DNA of 64,000 bases from positions 18,831-82,830 of the forward strand of contig JBDTMZ010000038.1 in NCBI GenBank assembly GCA_039934035.1, in the 5' to 3' direction. Below are positions 1-8,295 of the stretch, one piece after another. The position numbers and the translations under genes were made by a program. Position 1 is the first letter of the stretch; every line of letters starts with the position of its first letter. The stretch is from Solibacter sp039934035 (GTDB taxonomy: Bacteria; Acidobacteriota; Terriglobia; Bryobacterales; Bryobacteraceae). The notes below the pieces were generated by a model. It ran no database searches and was not told the origin of the DNA. It saw nothing but the letters and a program-made list of their open reading frames with translations.

Positions 1-423
<423 letters not shown>

Positions 424-502
424 GTGATTGGTTGCTCCCTCGTTCTTTGAAATGTGTTTACGATGGCGGCCGCCTGAGGGGACGGCTTATTAGTACAAGA
501 CC

Positions 503-531
503 ATTATCAAAGTTTAGTGTGATGTTGTCAA
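503..531 (-). promoter_or_regulatory. Sigma-70-type promoter of dnaK
   Basis: Read on the minus strand, a perfect TTGACA (526-531) is followed by exactly 17 bp and GATAAT (503-508), leaving a leader of roughly 75 nt before the dnaK ATG. It starts immediately after the cbiX stop codon, so dnaK has its own promoter. I saw no CIRCE-type inverted repeat, so any heat-shock control is not evident from this sequence. Confidence 0.8.
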
Positions 532-534
532 GTA

Positions 535-921
535 TTATTTGAGTGTCGGGTGCTCAACCAAAGCGGCGCGCGCACGGTCGGCCAAAATCTCCACCAGACC
601 GGGATGCCCGTCCAGGGACGGTGTAACAATCACCTGTATGTCTTTGTGTTTATTGGAGATGTTTTGTACTAGAACGGGCAGGTCGCGCTCCAGATGGAGT
701 CCGGGAGTGAGGAAATAGGGCAGGATTAGCACGGTTTGGGCACCGCGCTGGACCAGCAGGTCCGCCGCTTCTTCCAGGCTGGGGCGGCCCAGTTCCAGAA
801 AGGCCGCCTCAACCATGGGGTGAGCAGTGGCACGTGCGAAGTCACCGGCAACTGCCCGCACCGCCTGATTGGCAGCTTCGATGCGGGAGCCGTGGGCAAA
901 TACGATGATGGCAGTGTTCAC
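535..921 (-). CDS. cbiX: Sirohydrochlorin chelatase-like protein, CbiX small type
   Basis: This 128-residue protein has the single-domain length of CbiX-S/SirB-like chelatases, which insert Co2+ or Fe2+ into sirohydrochlorin. The family metal-binding histidines are visible as VFAHGSR (His10) and FLTPGLHLERDLP (His76). The N terminus MNTAIIVFAHGS is typical of the family, so the start is secure. Its ATG overlaps the stop of the upstream CBS gene by 4 bp, indicating co-transcription. Whether it makes sirohaem or cobalamin precursor cannot be told from sequence; no other tetrapyrrole gene is in view, although B12-dependent methyltransferases are encoded later in the window. Confidence 0.88.
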   Translation of the reverse strand: MNTAIIVFAHGSRIEAANQAVRAVAGDFARATAHPMVEAAFLELGRPSLEEAADLLVQRGAQTVLILPYFLTPGLHLERDLPVLVQNISNKHKDIQVIVTPSLDGHPGLVEILADRARAALVEHPTLK

Positions 922-1352
922 GTGTTCGTGCTAATGTACGCGCGCATGTGGTGATTCTCTTCCGTCTTCTGCGCGAGTTCGAAATTCATCACATCGCGCA
1001 TGGACAGGAAGGCCACCACCGCGCCGTCGCGCGTGACGGGCAGATGACGACAGCTATGGTTGTGCATGGATTCCATGGCTTCTTCCAGGCTAGCGGATTC
1101 CTCGATGGTTGCAATGTTCGTGGTCATGACACTGCCGACCGGCGTTCGATCCGGATCGCAGCGCTCCACCACGACCCGCTTCATCAGGTCGCGCTCACTG
1201 AATACCCCGCGCAATTCAAGGCCTTTAAAGACCATGATGGCGCCGACATGGAGATCGGCCATCTTACGGGCCACCTCCGCCACTGACAGGTGCTCTTCGA
1301 CAGTGAAGAGATCACGCTGGTGAACCACGTCGCGGACATGGGACATACTCAC
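918..1352 (-). CDS. Tandem CBS-domain protein
   Basis: This 144-residue protein consists of almost nothing but two CBS domains (about residues 10-65 and 75-135). Each carries the usual pattern VAEVARKMADLHVGAIMV / LRGVFSERDLMKRVV and LEEAMESMHNHSCRHLPV / VAFLSMRDVM. Such stand-alone pairs bind adenine nucleotides (AMP, ATP, NADH or SAM) and act as energy sensors. No catalytic domain is attached. The gene overlaps cbiX by 4 bp (ATGA), so the two are probably translationally coupled. The opposite-strand YkgJ-type gene begins 51 bp beyond its start. Confidence 0.9.
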   Translation of the reverse strand: MSMSHVRDVVHQRDLFTVEEHLSVAEVARKMADLHVGAIMVFKGLELRGVFSERDLMKRVVVERCDPDRTPVGSVMTTNIATIEESASLEEAMESMHNHSCRHLPVTRDGAVVAFLSMRDVMNFELAQKTEENHHMRAYISTNT

Positions 1353-1403
1353 CCTCCCCGATCAGACCATGGAAATATACCACAGTTGAAAACCGCGTTA
1401 CAG

Positions 1404-1832
1404 ATGATAATGATACGCATGCCGGAGCGAATGAGATTCGAGTGTCAGCCGGGATGTACGGAATGTTGCCGGCAGCAGGGCCTCGTCTATCTTTCGGAAG
1501 CGGACTTACAACGCGCGGCGGAATTCGAGGGGATGAGTGCGGCGCGCTTCGAGCGAAAGTATGTGTACCGCACGCGCAACCGGCTGCGCTTACGCGTACC
1601 GAAGGCGAAGCACTGCCACTTTCTGGAAGAGGGAGGGTGCCGGATTCATCCCGCCAAGCCGACGCAATGCCGCGTCTTTCCTTACTGGCCGGAGTTGGTG
1701 GATCACCCAAAGGCGTGGCGGAAGGCGGCGAAATACTGCCCAGGAATCGGACAGGGTCCGCTGGTGCAGATTGGCGCGGCGCGCGCACAAGCGGACGAAA
1801 TGCGTGAAGCATTACCTAAGTTGTACCCGTAG
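1404..1832 (+). CDS. YkgJ-family cysteine-cluster protein
   Basis: The protein has the hallmark of the YkgJ (Fe-S/Zn-binding, CxxxCCxxxG) family: FECQPGCTECCRQQG near the N terminus and, further on, CHFLEEGGCRIH and PTQCRVFPYWP. It is about 142 residues, a normal size for the family. The molecular role of these proteins is unknown; the cysteines are thought to bind a metal or cluster. The open frame extends upstream to 1290, but that part would overlap the divergent CBS gene and lacks family similarity. I place the start at ATG 1404; ATG 1431, preceded by GGAG, is an equally reasonable choice. Confidence 0.8.
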   Translation: MIMIRMPERMRFECQPGCTECCRQQGLVYLSEADLQRAAEFEGMSAARFERKYVYRTRNRLRLRVPKAKHCHFLEEGGCRIHPAKPTQCRVFPYWPELVDHPKAWRKAAKYCPGIGQGPLVQIGAARAQADEMREALPKLYP

Positions 1833-2020
1833 ACGGACGGCCAGCGCTTCCGCCGGACGATCTTCATTCGGTTGACAATTCTTAACCCGTGACTTCGGAG
1901 GCTGCTGGTAACTTAAAGAAACCCCGCACTCGTCCATGGGAATAAGGAATAGGCGTCTCCGCGCGCGAGTCAGCCCTGGCGCAATTATCGTGGAAGCCAG
2001 GAAGCACTTTTAGGGAGAGC

Positions 2021-2773
2021 ATGAAGAAGATCATGAAAGTACTGCATTTGCCACTGATTATCATGGGTATGGTTTGCGTGCTGGCAGCCCAGGAAAGGGG
2101 CGGACGTGGTTTCGGGCCGCCCAACCTGTTGTTCACCACGCTGGACGCGGACCATGACGGAGCGGTGTCCCCGGCCGAACTTTCCAACGCCCCGGCGGCA
2201 CTGCGTGCGCTGGACAAGAATTCCGACGGCAAGCTCACAGCGGACGAGACCCGCGCGGCCATGCCTTTTGGCGGCCGCGGCGGATTTGAAGGCCGCGGCG
2301 GTGGACGCGAAGGAGAAGGTCGGGGCGGCGGCGATACCAGCGACGAAACGGTGAAGACTTACATGGCGTTTGACGAGAACGGCGACGGCAAACTGCAGAA
2401 GAGCGAAGTGCCGGAACGTATGCAGGGCGTTTTCGAACGTGCCGATGCCAATAAAGACGGCGTGCTGACGGCCGACGAACTGCGCACTATGGCTCGCGCG
2501 CAGGCACAGCAGGCAGGGGCCCGCGGCCGGGGCGGTGAGGGCGAGCGCGAAGGTGGACCCGAAGGCGGACGCGGACGCGGCGGTTTCGGCGGCGTGCTGG
2601 ACCCGATCTTCGCGGCGCTGGATACGGATCGCAACAGCGAAATCGATTCCAGCGAGTTAGATCGCTCTCCGGCATCGCTAAAGGCGCTGGATAAGAACCA
2701 GGACGGCAAAGTGACCGAAGACGAAGTGCGGCCGAATTTCGGGCCGGGCCGCGGCATGCGGGGCGGCCGCTAG
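2021..2773 (+). CDS. Secreted EF-hand protein with Gly/Arg-rich linkers
   Basis: The 250-residue product begins with a signal peptide (MKKIMK followed by a hydrophobic run and an AQE cleavage region) and contains repeated EF-hand loops: LDADHDGAVSPAEL, LDKNSDGKLTADE, FDENGDGKLQKSE, ADANKDGVLTADE, LDTDRNSEIDSSE and LDKNQDGKVTEDE. The DxDxDG calcium-binding patterns are separated by GGRGGFEGRGGGRE-like glycine/arginine-rich linkers. It probably binds Ca2+ in the periplasm or at the surface; partners are unknown. A GGGAGAG Shine-Dalgarno precedes the ATG. It is followed 39 bp later by the ApbE-DUF2271 gene and may form an operon with it and the PepSY-type gene. Confidence 0.85.
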   Translation: MKKIMKVLHLPLIIMGMVCVLAAQERGGRGFGPPNLLFTTLDADHDGAVSPAELSNAPAALRALDKNSDGKLTADETRAAMPFGGRGGFEGRGGGREGEGRGGGDTSDETVKTYMAFDENGDGKLQKSEVPERMQGVFERADANKDGVLTADELRTMARAQAQQAGARGRGGEGEREGGPEGGRGRGGFGGVLDPIFAALDTDRNSEIDSSELDRSPASLKALDKNQDGKVTEDEVRPNFGPGRGMRGGR

Positions 2774-2812
2774 AAGACCACAGAACGTTTCCATCAGACC
2801 GGGACATCCACC

Positions 2813-4351
2813 ATGAAAATTGCGCATTCTTTGGCGCTTGGCGCCTTTTGCTTAGGTTCACTCTTTGTCGCTTCCGGCAGTCTGCCCACCATGGGGCGCA
2901 GGTATACCTACCATCACGAGAACGTGCTGGGCACGTCGTTCGAGATCAAACTGTCGGCATCCAGCGAGGCAGCGGCGCAGCGGGGCGAAGAGGCCGCACT
3001 GGCGGAAATCGACCGTCAGGCGCGGATTCTCAGCGCTTACGATGCGAACAGCGAATTCAGCCGCTGGGCGCGGACGCACGATCAGGCGGTTCCGGTATCG
3101 AAGGAATTGATGGAAGTGCTCGGCCTCTTCGACCAGTGGCGGGAGCGCACCGGCGGCGCGCTGGACGCCGCGGCCGAAGCCATCGGACAGGTGTGGAAAG
3201 CGGCGGCCGCGGCCCACCGGGTGCCGTTGTCCACCGAACTGCAAGGCGCGGTGAACCGTGTGCAGCAGCGGCATTGGACGCTGGACCGCGTTCACGGTAC
3301 GGCGACCCACCTGACGGACACTCCGCTGGCGCTGAATTCCTTCGCCAAGAGCTACATCCTCGGCCACGCGGCAGACGCGGCGCTGGCGGTGGACGGCATC
3401 ACGGCGGTAGTGGTGAACATTGGTGGGGACCTGGTGGTCCGCGGTCCATGGACGGAAGCAGTGAATATCGCCGACCCGCGGGCGGACGCCGAGAACAGCG
3501 AGCCGATGGCGCAACTGCTGGTGCGGGATCGTGCGGTGGCGACCAGCGGCAACTATCGGCGCGGCGTGCAGATCGGCAATCGCTTTTACTCGCACATTGT
3601 GGACCCGCGGACGGGGCAGCCGGTGGATCACGTGATCAGTTCGACCGTGGTGGCGGCGGACCCGGCGACGGCCGGCGCATTGGCCACGGCATTCTCGGTG
3701 CTCCCGGTGGACGAAAGCCAGCGGCTCGCCGCTCAACTCGGTGGCGTGGAGTACCTGCTGGTGGAGCGCGACGGCCATCAAGTGGCGAGCGCCAACTGGC
3801 ACGCGCTGGAGGCGCCGAAATCGCGTCTCGCACAGAGTTTCGCAGCCAAACCCGCGCCCGATCAGGCGGGCGGAGCGGCGGCCGCGTGGGACCCTTCGAT
3901 GGAGCTGACGATTCATCTGGAACTGGCGCACCTGGACGGAATACGCGCGCGGCGTCCTTACGTGGCCGCGTGGATCGAAGACAAGGACAAGTTCGCCGTG
4001 CGGACGGTCGCACTGTGGTTCGATAAAACGCGGTGGCTGCCGGAGTTGCGCGCGTGGAATCGTGACGAGCGCGTGCGCGCGCTGGCCGAGGGCAGCGACA
4101 TCACTTCCTCGGTGTCGAGTGCCACGCGCCCGCCCGGGAAGTACACCTTAAAGTGGGACGGCAAGGACAACGCAGGCAAGCCGGTCAAGCCCGGGAAATT
4201 CACCGTGTGCCTGGAAGTGACCCGCGAGCACGGCACCTATCAGGTGTACCGGCAGGAGATGGATTTCACGGGCACTCCGAAACAGATCGAACTCGCGCCC
4301 AATAATGAAGTGGCGGCAGCGAGTCTGGACTACGGCAAAAAGGGACACTAG
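2813..4351 (+). CDS. apbE: FAD:protein FMN transferase (ApbE) fused to a DUF2271 domain
   Basis: The 512-residue protein has a signal peptide, an ApbE domain (about residues 35-330) and a C-terminal DUF2271 domain (about 365-505). ApbE hallmarks are LNSFAKSYILGHAAD, VNIGGDLVVRG and ATSGNYRRGVQIGNRFYSH followed by IVDPRTGQPVDH. ApbE enzymes attach FMN covalently to threonine in periplasmic or membrane redox proteins. The C-terminal part (GKYTLKWDGKDNAGKPVKPG, then KFTVCLEVTREHGTYQ) matches the DUF2271 fold found beside PepSY and ApbE genes in iron- or flavin-related operons. Here the two are one polypeptide. The next gene, a PepSY-type membrane protein, starts 2 bp downstream. Confidence 0.9.
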   Translation: MKIAHSLALGAFCLGSLFVASGSLPTMGRRYTYHHENVLGTSFEIKLSASSEAAAQRGEEAALAEIDRQARILSAYDANSEFSRWARTHDQAVPVSKELMEVLGLFDQWRERTGGALDAAAEAIGQVWKAAAAAHRVPLSTELQGAVNRVQQRHWTLDRVHGTATHLTDTPLALNSFAKSYILGHAADAALAVDGITAVVVNIGGDLVVRGPWTEAVNIADPRADAENSEPMAQLLVRDRAVATSGNYRRGVQIGNRFYSHIVDPRTGQPVDHVISSTVVAADPATAGALATAFSVLPVDESQRLAAQLGGVEYLLVERDGHQVASANWHALEAPKSRLAQSFAAKPAPDQAGGAAAAWDPSMELTIHLELAHLDGIRARRPYVAAWIEDKDKFAVRTVALWFDKTRWLPELRAWNRDERVRALAEGSDITSSVSSATRPPGKYTLKWDGKDNAGKPVKPGKFTVCLEVTREHGTYQVYRQEMDFTGTPKQIELAPNNEVAAASLDYGKKGH

Positions 4352-4353
4352 GC

Positions 4354-5001
4354 ATGCAAGTGCAGGAACCTCGGGCCGCCGCGCCGCCGCACGGCCACCA
4401 TTGGAAGTACGTGTGGAAGAAACGACTGGTGACATGGTCGCGCTGGCTGCACATTTACCTTTCGATGGTGAGCTTCGCGATCCTGTTCTTCTTCGCGGTG
4501 ACGGGCCTAACGGTGAATCACATTGAGTGGTTCACGCACCAGCAGAAGACGTATCAATACAAGGGCACGATGCAGACGGCGTGGGTGAAGCCTCCGGCGG
4601 GCAGGGAGGTGGCGAAGCTCGAAATTGTGGAGCAGTTACGGAAAGCCCACGGCATCAAAGCGGCGTTGAGCGATTTCCGGGTGGACGATTCGCAGCTTTC
4701 GGTTTCCTTCAAGGGTCCGGGCTACACGGCGGATACGTTTATCGATCGCGACGCCGGCACGTACGAGGTTACCGAGACCCGCATGGGCTGGGGCGCGGTG
4801 ATCAACGATCTTCATAAGGGCCGTGACGCGGGTGCGGTATGGAAGTTCCTGATCGATCTCTGCGCGGTGTTGATGACGCTGGTTTCGCTCACTGGCTTTG
4901 CGCTGATCTTCTTCCTGGCCAAGCGGCGAGTGTCGGGCCTGGTGATGGCAGTGGCCGGTGCGGTGCTCTGTTACGTGGTGTACGTCGTGTTTGTGCCGTA
5001 G
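4354..5001 (+). CDS. PepSY-associated transmembrane protein
   Basis: This 215-residue membrane protein starts 2 bp after the ApbE-DUF2271 stop. An N-terminal helix with conserved histidines (SRWLHIYLSMVSFAILFFF, then TGLTVNH) is followed by a soluble PepSY-like region (about 60-140) and two C-terminal helices. This is the PepSY_TM arrangement of reductases that move electrons across the inner membrane for ferric-siderophore or periplasmic substrates. It is shorter than full-length PiuB-type proteins (~370+). Context suggests it works with the upstream ApbE-type flavinyltransferase, possibly as electron donor or flavinylation target; the target threonine is not identifiable here. Confidence 0.8.
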   Translation: MQVQEPRAAAPPHGHHWKYVWKKRLVTWSRWLHIYLSMVSFAILFFFAVTGLTVNHIEWFTHQQKTYQYKGTMQTAWVKPPAGREVAKLEIVEQLRKAHGIKAALSDFRVDDSQLSVSFKGPGYTADTFIDRDAGTYEVTETRMGWGAVINDLHKGRDAGAVWKFLIDLCAVLMTLVSLTGFALIFFLAKRRVSGLVMAVAGAVLCYVVYVVFVP

Positions 5002-5014
5002 ATGGTATGCGTGC

Positions 5015-5052
5015 TTGACGTATGACGTACAGCGTCCAATTCAGGGTACCAT
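5015..5052 (+). promoter_or_regulatory. Possible higBA promoter/operator region
   Basis: A TTGACG (5015-5020), direct repeats of GACGTA around 5017-5029 and a TACCAT (5047-5052) precede the GTG start of higB. TACCAT sits 6 nt before the GTG, which would give a leaderless transcript. The spacing between TTGACG and TACCAT (26 bp) is too long for a standard promoter, so the assignment is tentative. HigA-type antitoxins usually bind repeats in such a position. Confidence 0.3.
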
Positions 5053-5058
5053 AGTGGT

Positions 5059-5340
5059 GTGATCCGATCCTTCCGGTGCAAGAAGACGGAGAGGCTCTGG
5101 CGGCGTGAACGGGTGAGGGAGTTTGCGGGAATTGACGGCGTCGCCTTGCGGCGCTTGACGGCACTCGATAGTGCCAAGGCGGTCACCGACCTTCTGGTTC
5201 CGCCCGGCAACCGCCTGGAGGCTCTGCAGGGAGACCGTCGCGGGCAGTATAGTATTCGAATTAATGATCAATACCGGGTTTGTTTCAACTGGAAAGAGGA
5301 GAATGCGTATGACGTCGAAGTCACCAAACATTACCGGTAA
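5059..5340 (+). CDS. higB: HigB-type (RelE/ParE superfamily) toxin
   Basis: This 93-residue protein has the compact RelE-like fold of HigB toxins, which cleave mRNA on the ribosome. The recognisable C-terminal half reads LEALQGDRRGQYSIRIND, then QYRVCFNW and YDVEVTKHY, including the basic/aromatic residues used by this family. The start is GTG at 5059 with no clear Shine-Dalgarno. The gene precedes and overlaps the antitoxin gene by 32 bp, the toxin-first order typical of higBA. Domain length and context agree, so the call is strong although toxicity is unproven. Confidence 0.9.
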   Translation: MIRSFRCKKTERLWRRERVREFAGIDGVALRRLTALDSAKAVTDLLVPPGNRLEALQGDRRGQYSIRINDQYRVCFNWKEENAYDVEVTKHYR

Positions 5341-5644
5341 GCACACGCCGGCTCCAAAGCTGCCCCCGGTACATCCAGGTGAAATTCTCAAGGAGACTCT
5401 GGACGATCTGGGTCTCAGCATGAATCGTCTGGCACAAGATATCCGCGTACCTCCCAACAGGATCAGTGCGATCGTCGCCGGCAGGCGTTCGATCAGTGGG
5501 GAGACGGCGCTTCGGCTGGGCCGCTATTTCGGCACCACCCCTGTGTATTGGATCAATATGCAGGCACGCTACGATCTCGAAACCGCGCGCGACGTATGGG
5601 AATCGAGGATCTTGACGGAGATTCGACCGCGCGACGCAGCTTGA
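5309..5644 (+). CDS. higA: HigA-type antitoxin, XRE-family HTH
   Basis: The 111-residue product matches the HigA/VapI addiction antidote family: PPVHPGEILKETLDDLGLS, then a helix-turn-helix MNRLAQDIRVPPNRISAIVAG and the family signature GRRSISGETALRLGRYFGTT. HigA neutralises HigB and represses the operon. The open frame begins further upstream, but ATG 5309 is chosen because GAGGAG lies 7 nt before it and homologues begin near here; ATG 5303 lies too close to that site. It overlaps the higB 3' end by 32 bp in another frame, implying coupled translation. Confidence 0.92.
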   Translation: MTSKSPNITGKHTPAPKLPPVHPGEILKETLDDLGLSMNRLAQDIRVPPNRISAIVAGRRSISGETALRLGRYFGTTPVYWINMQARYDLETARDVWESRILTEIRPRDAA

Positions 5645-5651
5645 CGGCTGC

Positions 5652-6536
5652 CTAGCGCAGCAGTTTGCGCACCGGGGCGGCGAGCCATTCCGCGAAGAAA
5701 CGGGCCGGATGCGCCGCATTGATGCGCAGACCGAGCGGGAGCGCCGTCAGGTAATTGCGCAGGGTGGGCCGCAGGGGCTCAAAGAACTGATCGCGGCCGT
5801 CGTGTTTCCAACTGGCGTAGCCGAACACCCACGGCAGCGGCACATAGCCGAAGTGGCGACGCAACAGGTCCATCGACGCCTGCAGCACTTGCTCGCGCTC
5901 GTAGATGGTCTTGGCGCCGCGATGCATCCGTGAATTGGCCAGGTACTCGGGAATGGCATCGAAACGGAAGCCCAGCTTCGCCATGCGAATCCACAGATCG
6001 TAATCGAAGGAGCGATTGATGTCGGGATCCAGCGGACACCGCCTGTAAGAGGAGGCGCGGATGAAAGCGGCGGGCTGGCAGATGAAGCAATCGCGTTCGA
6101 GCACGGCGGCGTCCCAGGGAAGGGTGGGATAGCGGGAGATGGCCGCGCCGTGGTCGTCGATCCACCAGCCTTCGCCGTACACGACGTCGGCCGCGGGATG
6201 CGCGATCAGGTATGAGGCGGCAGTGCGGATGGCGCCGGGCAGGAAGGTGTCGTCGGCGTTGAGCCAGGCAAAAATTTCGCCGCGCGCGAGTTGAAATCCA
6301 CGATGGGCCGCGTCGCTGGGCCCCTTGTCCTTACCGCTGACGACGCGGATGCGATCGCCATAGGCCGCCAGGATGGTGGGGGTCTCGTCGGTGGAGCAAG
6401 CGTCCACCACAATCACTTCGAGATGGGGATAGTCCTGGGACAGAATGCTATCGAGGGTTTCCGGCAGATAGCGCGCCATATTGTAGGACGGCGTCACGAT
6501 GGAAACCAGGGGCATTCGGTCGGAATCCGGGGGCAC
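5652..6536 (-). CDS. Glycosyltransferase family 2
   Basis: The 294-residue protein has a GT-A fold N terminus: VSIVTPSYNMARYLPETLDS, ILSQDYPHLEVIVVDACSTD, then the DxD-like LNADD motif in GEIFAWLNADDTFLPGAI. There is no transmembrane segment, so it is likely a cytosolic or peripheral enzyme adding one sugar to a lipid-linked or surface glycan. Donor and acceptor cannot be predicted. It converges with higA (7 bp gap) and stands divergent to nadE with 115 bp between them. Confidence 0.88.
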   Translation of the reverse strand: MPPDSDRMPLVSIVTPSYNMARYLPETLDSILSQDYPHLEVIVVDACSTDETPTILAAYGDRIRVVSGKDKGPSDAAHRGFQLARGEIFAWLNADDTFLPGAIRTAASYLIAHPAADVVYGEGWWIDDHGAAISRYPTLPWDAAVLERDCFICQPAAFIRASSYRRCPLDPDINRSFDYDLWIRMAKLGFRFDAIPEYLANSRMHRGAKTIYEREQVLQASMDLLRRHFGYVPLPWVFGYASWKHDGRDQFFEPLRPTLRNYLTALPLGLRINAAHPARFFAEWLAAPVRKLLR

Positions 6537-6651
6537 GCCCCCACTATATCAACAGCGAAAAAAGGGCACTTGCTGATACACTAAGGCAAAGCCTCAGCTT
6601 TTCACGAGAATTCGGTTCGCAATTCTATTTCTACGGGGCAGGAAGACTGAT

Positions 6652-8286
6652 TTGCGTTTAGCGCTGCTTCAAATCAACCCAACCGCAGGCGACCTCGAAG
6701 GGAACTCCAGCCTCATCATCCGGGCGGCGCGATCCGCCCAGGCGGAAGGGGCCGACCTATTAGTCACACCGGAACTGGCACTGATGGGGTACCTGCCCCG
6801 CGATCTGCTGATGAACCAGGGATTTGTGCGGCGCGGCTGCGAAAAACTGGCGCACATCGCACGCGAATTGAAGGACGCTCCGCCGATTCTGGTGGGGGTG
6901 GCCACGCCGAATCCGTCGGATGTGGGCCGTCCGCTGTACAACAGCGCGGTGCTGCTGCGCGGTGGCGAAGTGGGGCAGGCATTCCACAAATCGCTGTTGC
7001 CGACGTACGACGTGTTCGACGAAGACCGCTATTTCGAGCCTTATCAGGGCGTACAGATTCTCGAACTGAACGGGGTGCGCCTGGGCATCAGCATCTGCGA
7101 AGACGTGTGGAACGATCGCGATTTCTGGCGCCGGCGGCGCTATCATCAGGACCCGATCGAGGCGTTGGCGAAGGCCGGCGCGCAAGCCATTGTTAATCTC
7201 TCGGCATCGCCGTTCACGGTAGGCAAGCACACGCTGCGCGAGGAAATGCTGGGCCACATGGCGCAGAAGTACGGCCTGCCGGTGGCGATTGTCAATCAGG
7301 TGGGCGCCAACGACGATCTGATTTTCGACGGGCGCAGTGCGGCTTTCGATGCGCAGGGGAATCTGTTTGCGCGCGCCCGGGGATTCGCCGAAGACGTGCT
7401 GGCGGTGGATCTGCTCGCCGGCAAGGGCGAAGTGGCGGTGGACGATTTTCAGGCGGAGGCCGAAGTCTGGAACGCGCTGGTGTTGGGCGTGCGGGATTAC
7501 GCCCGCAAGACGCGCTTCCAAAAAGTGTTGCTGGGCCTTTCGGGCGGAATCGATTCCGCGCTCACGGCAGCGATTGCGGCCGACGCGATGGGAGCGGAGA
7601 ACGTGGTGGGCGTGATGATGCCCTCCCGGTATTCCAGCCAGGGCAGCATTGACGATTCGGTGGAACTGGCGCGCCATCTGGGCATTCAGACGATGCAGCT
7701 GCCCATCTCGGACATCATGCGGACGTACGACGGCGTGCTGGCCGGCGCATTCGCCGGACTGCCCGCGGACGTCACCGAGGAGAACATTCAATCGCGCATC
7801 CGCGGCAATCTGCTGATGGCGCTCTCCAACAAGTTTGGCTCGCTGTTGCTCACGACCGGCAATAAGAGCGAAATGTCGGTGGGCTATTGCACGCTCTACG
7901 GGGATATGAATGGCGGCCTGGCGGTGATCGCCGACCTGCCGAAAATGATGGTCTACCGGGTCTCTCGCTGGCGCAACGGGCGCGGTCCGGCGATTCCGGT
8001 ATCTACCCTGACCAAAGCGCCTTCGGCAGAACTGCGGCCCGATCAGACCGATCAGGACAGTCTGCCGCCCTACGAACTGCTGGACGAGATTCTGGAATTG
8101 CACGTAGAGCAGTGCCAAAGCGCGGAAGAGATTATTGCGCGGGGCTATGATGAACAGACGGTGCGCCGGGTGCTTCGCCTGGTGCGCATTGCAGAGTTTA
8201 AGAGAAAGCAGGCGGCCCCGGTTTTGAAGGTGACGTCGCGCGCCTTCGGCACCGGCTGGCGGATGCCTATCGTTCGACAGGAATAA
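6652..8286 (+). CDS. nadE: Glutamine-dependent NAD+ synthetase
   Basis: This 544-residue two-domain enzyme makes NAD+ from nicotinate adenine dinucleotide using glutamine nitrogen. The N-terminal nitrilase-type glutaminase shows the Glu-Lys-Cys triad: Glu41 (TPELALMGYLPRDLL), Lys113 (FHKSLLPTYDVFDE) and Cys149 (GISICEDVW). The C-terminal synthetase has the PP-loop SGGIDS at 297-302 and the family signature LLTTGNKSEMSVGYCTLYGD. The start is a TTG at 6652 with GGAAG nearby; MRLALLQINPTAGDLEGN fits the family N terminus. Cytosolic housekeeping enzyme; 9 bp upstream of the UDP-glucose dehydrogenase-like gene. Confidence 0.96.
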   Translation: MRLALLQINPTAGDLEGNSSLIIRAARSAQAEGADLLVTPELALMGYLPRDLLMNQGFVRRGCEKLAHIARELKDAPPILVGVATPNPSDVGRPLYNSAVLLRGGEVGQAFHKSLLPTYDVFDEDRYFEPYQGVQILELNGVRLGISICEDVWNDRDFWRRRRYHQDPIEALAKAGAQAIVNLSASPFTVGKHTLREEMLGHMAQKYGLPVAIVNQVGANDDLIFDGRSAAFDAQGNLFARARGFAEDVLAVDLLAGKGEVAVDDFQAEAEVWNALVLGVRDYARKTRFQKVLLGLSGGIDSALTAAIAADAMGAENVVGVMMPSRYSSQGSIDDSVELARHLGIQTMQLPISDIMRTYDGVLAGAFAGLPADVTEENIQSRIRGNLLMALSNKFGSLLLTTGNKSEMSVGYCTLYGDMNGGLAVIADLPKMMVYRVSRWRNGRGPAIPVSTLTKAPSAELRPDQTDQDSLPPYELLDEILELHVEQCQSAEEIIARGYDEQTVRRVLRLVRIAEFKRKQAAPVLKVTSRAFGTGWRMPIVRQE

Positions 8287-8295
8287 CGCACGAAA

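Noticed and set aside
1872..1877. Perfect TTGACA upstream of the EF-hand gene
   Set aside because: No -10 hexamer at 16-18 bp, so not called as a promoter.
6760..8118. Minus-strand open frame of 452 codons
   Set aside because: Shadow of nadE.
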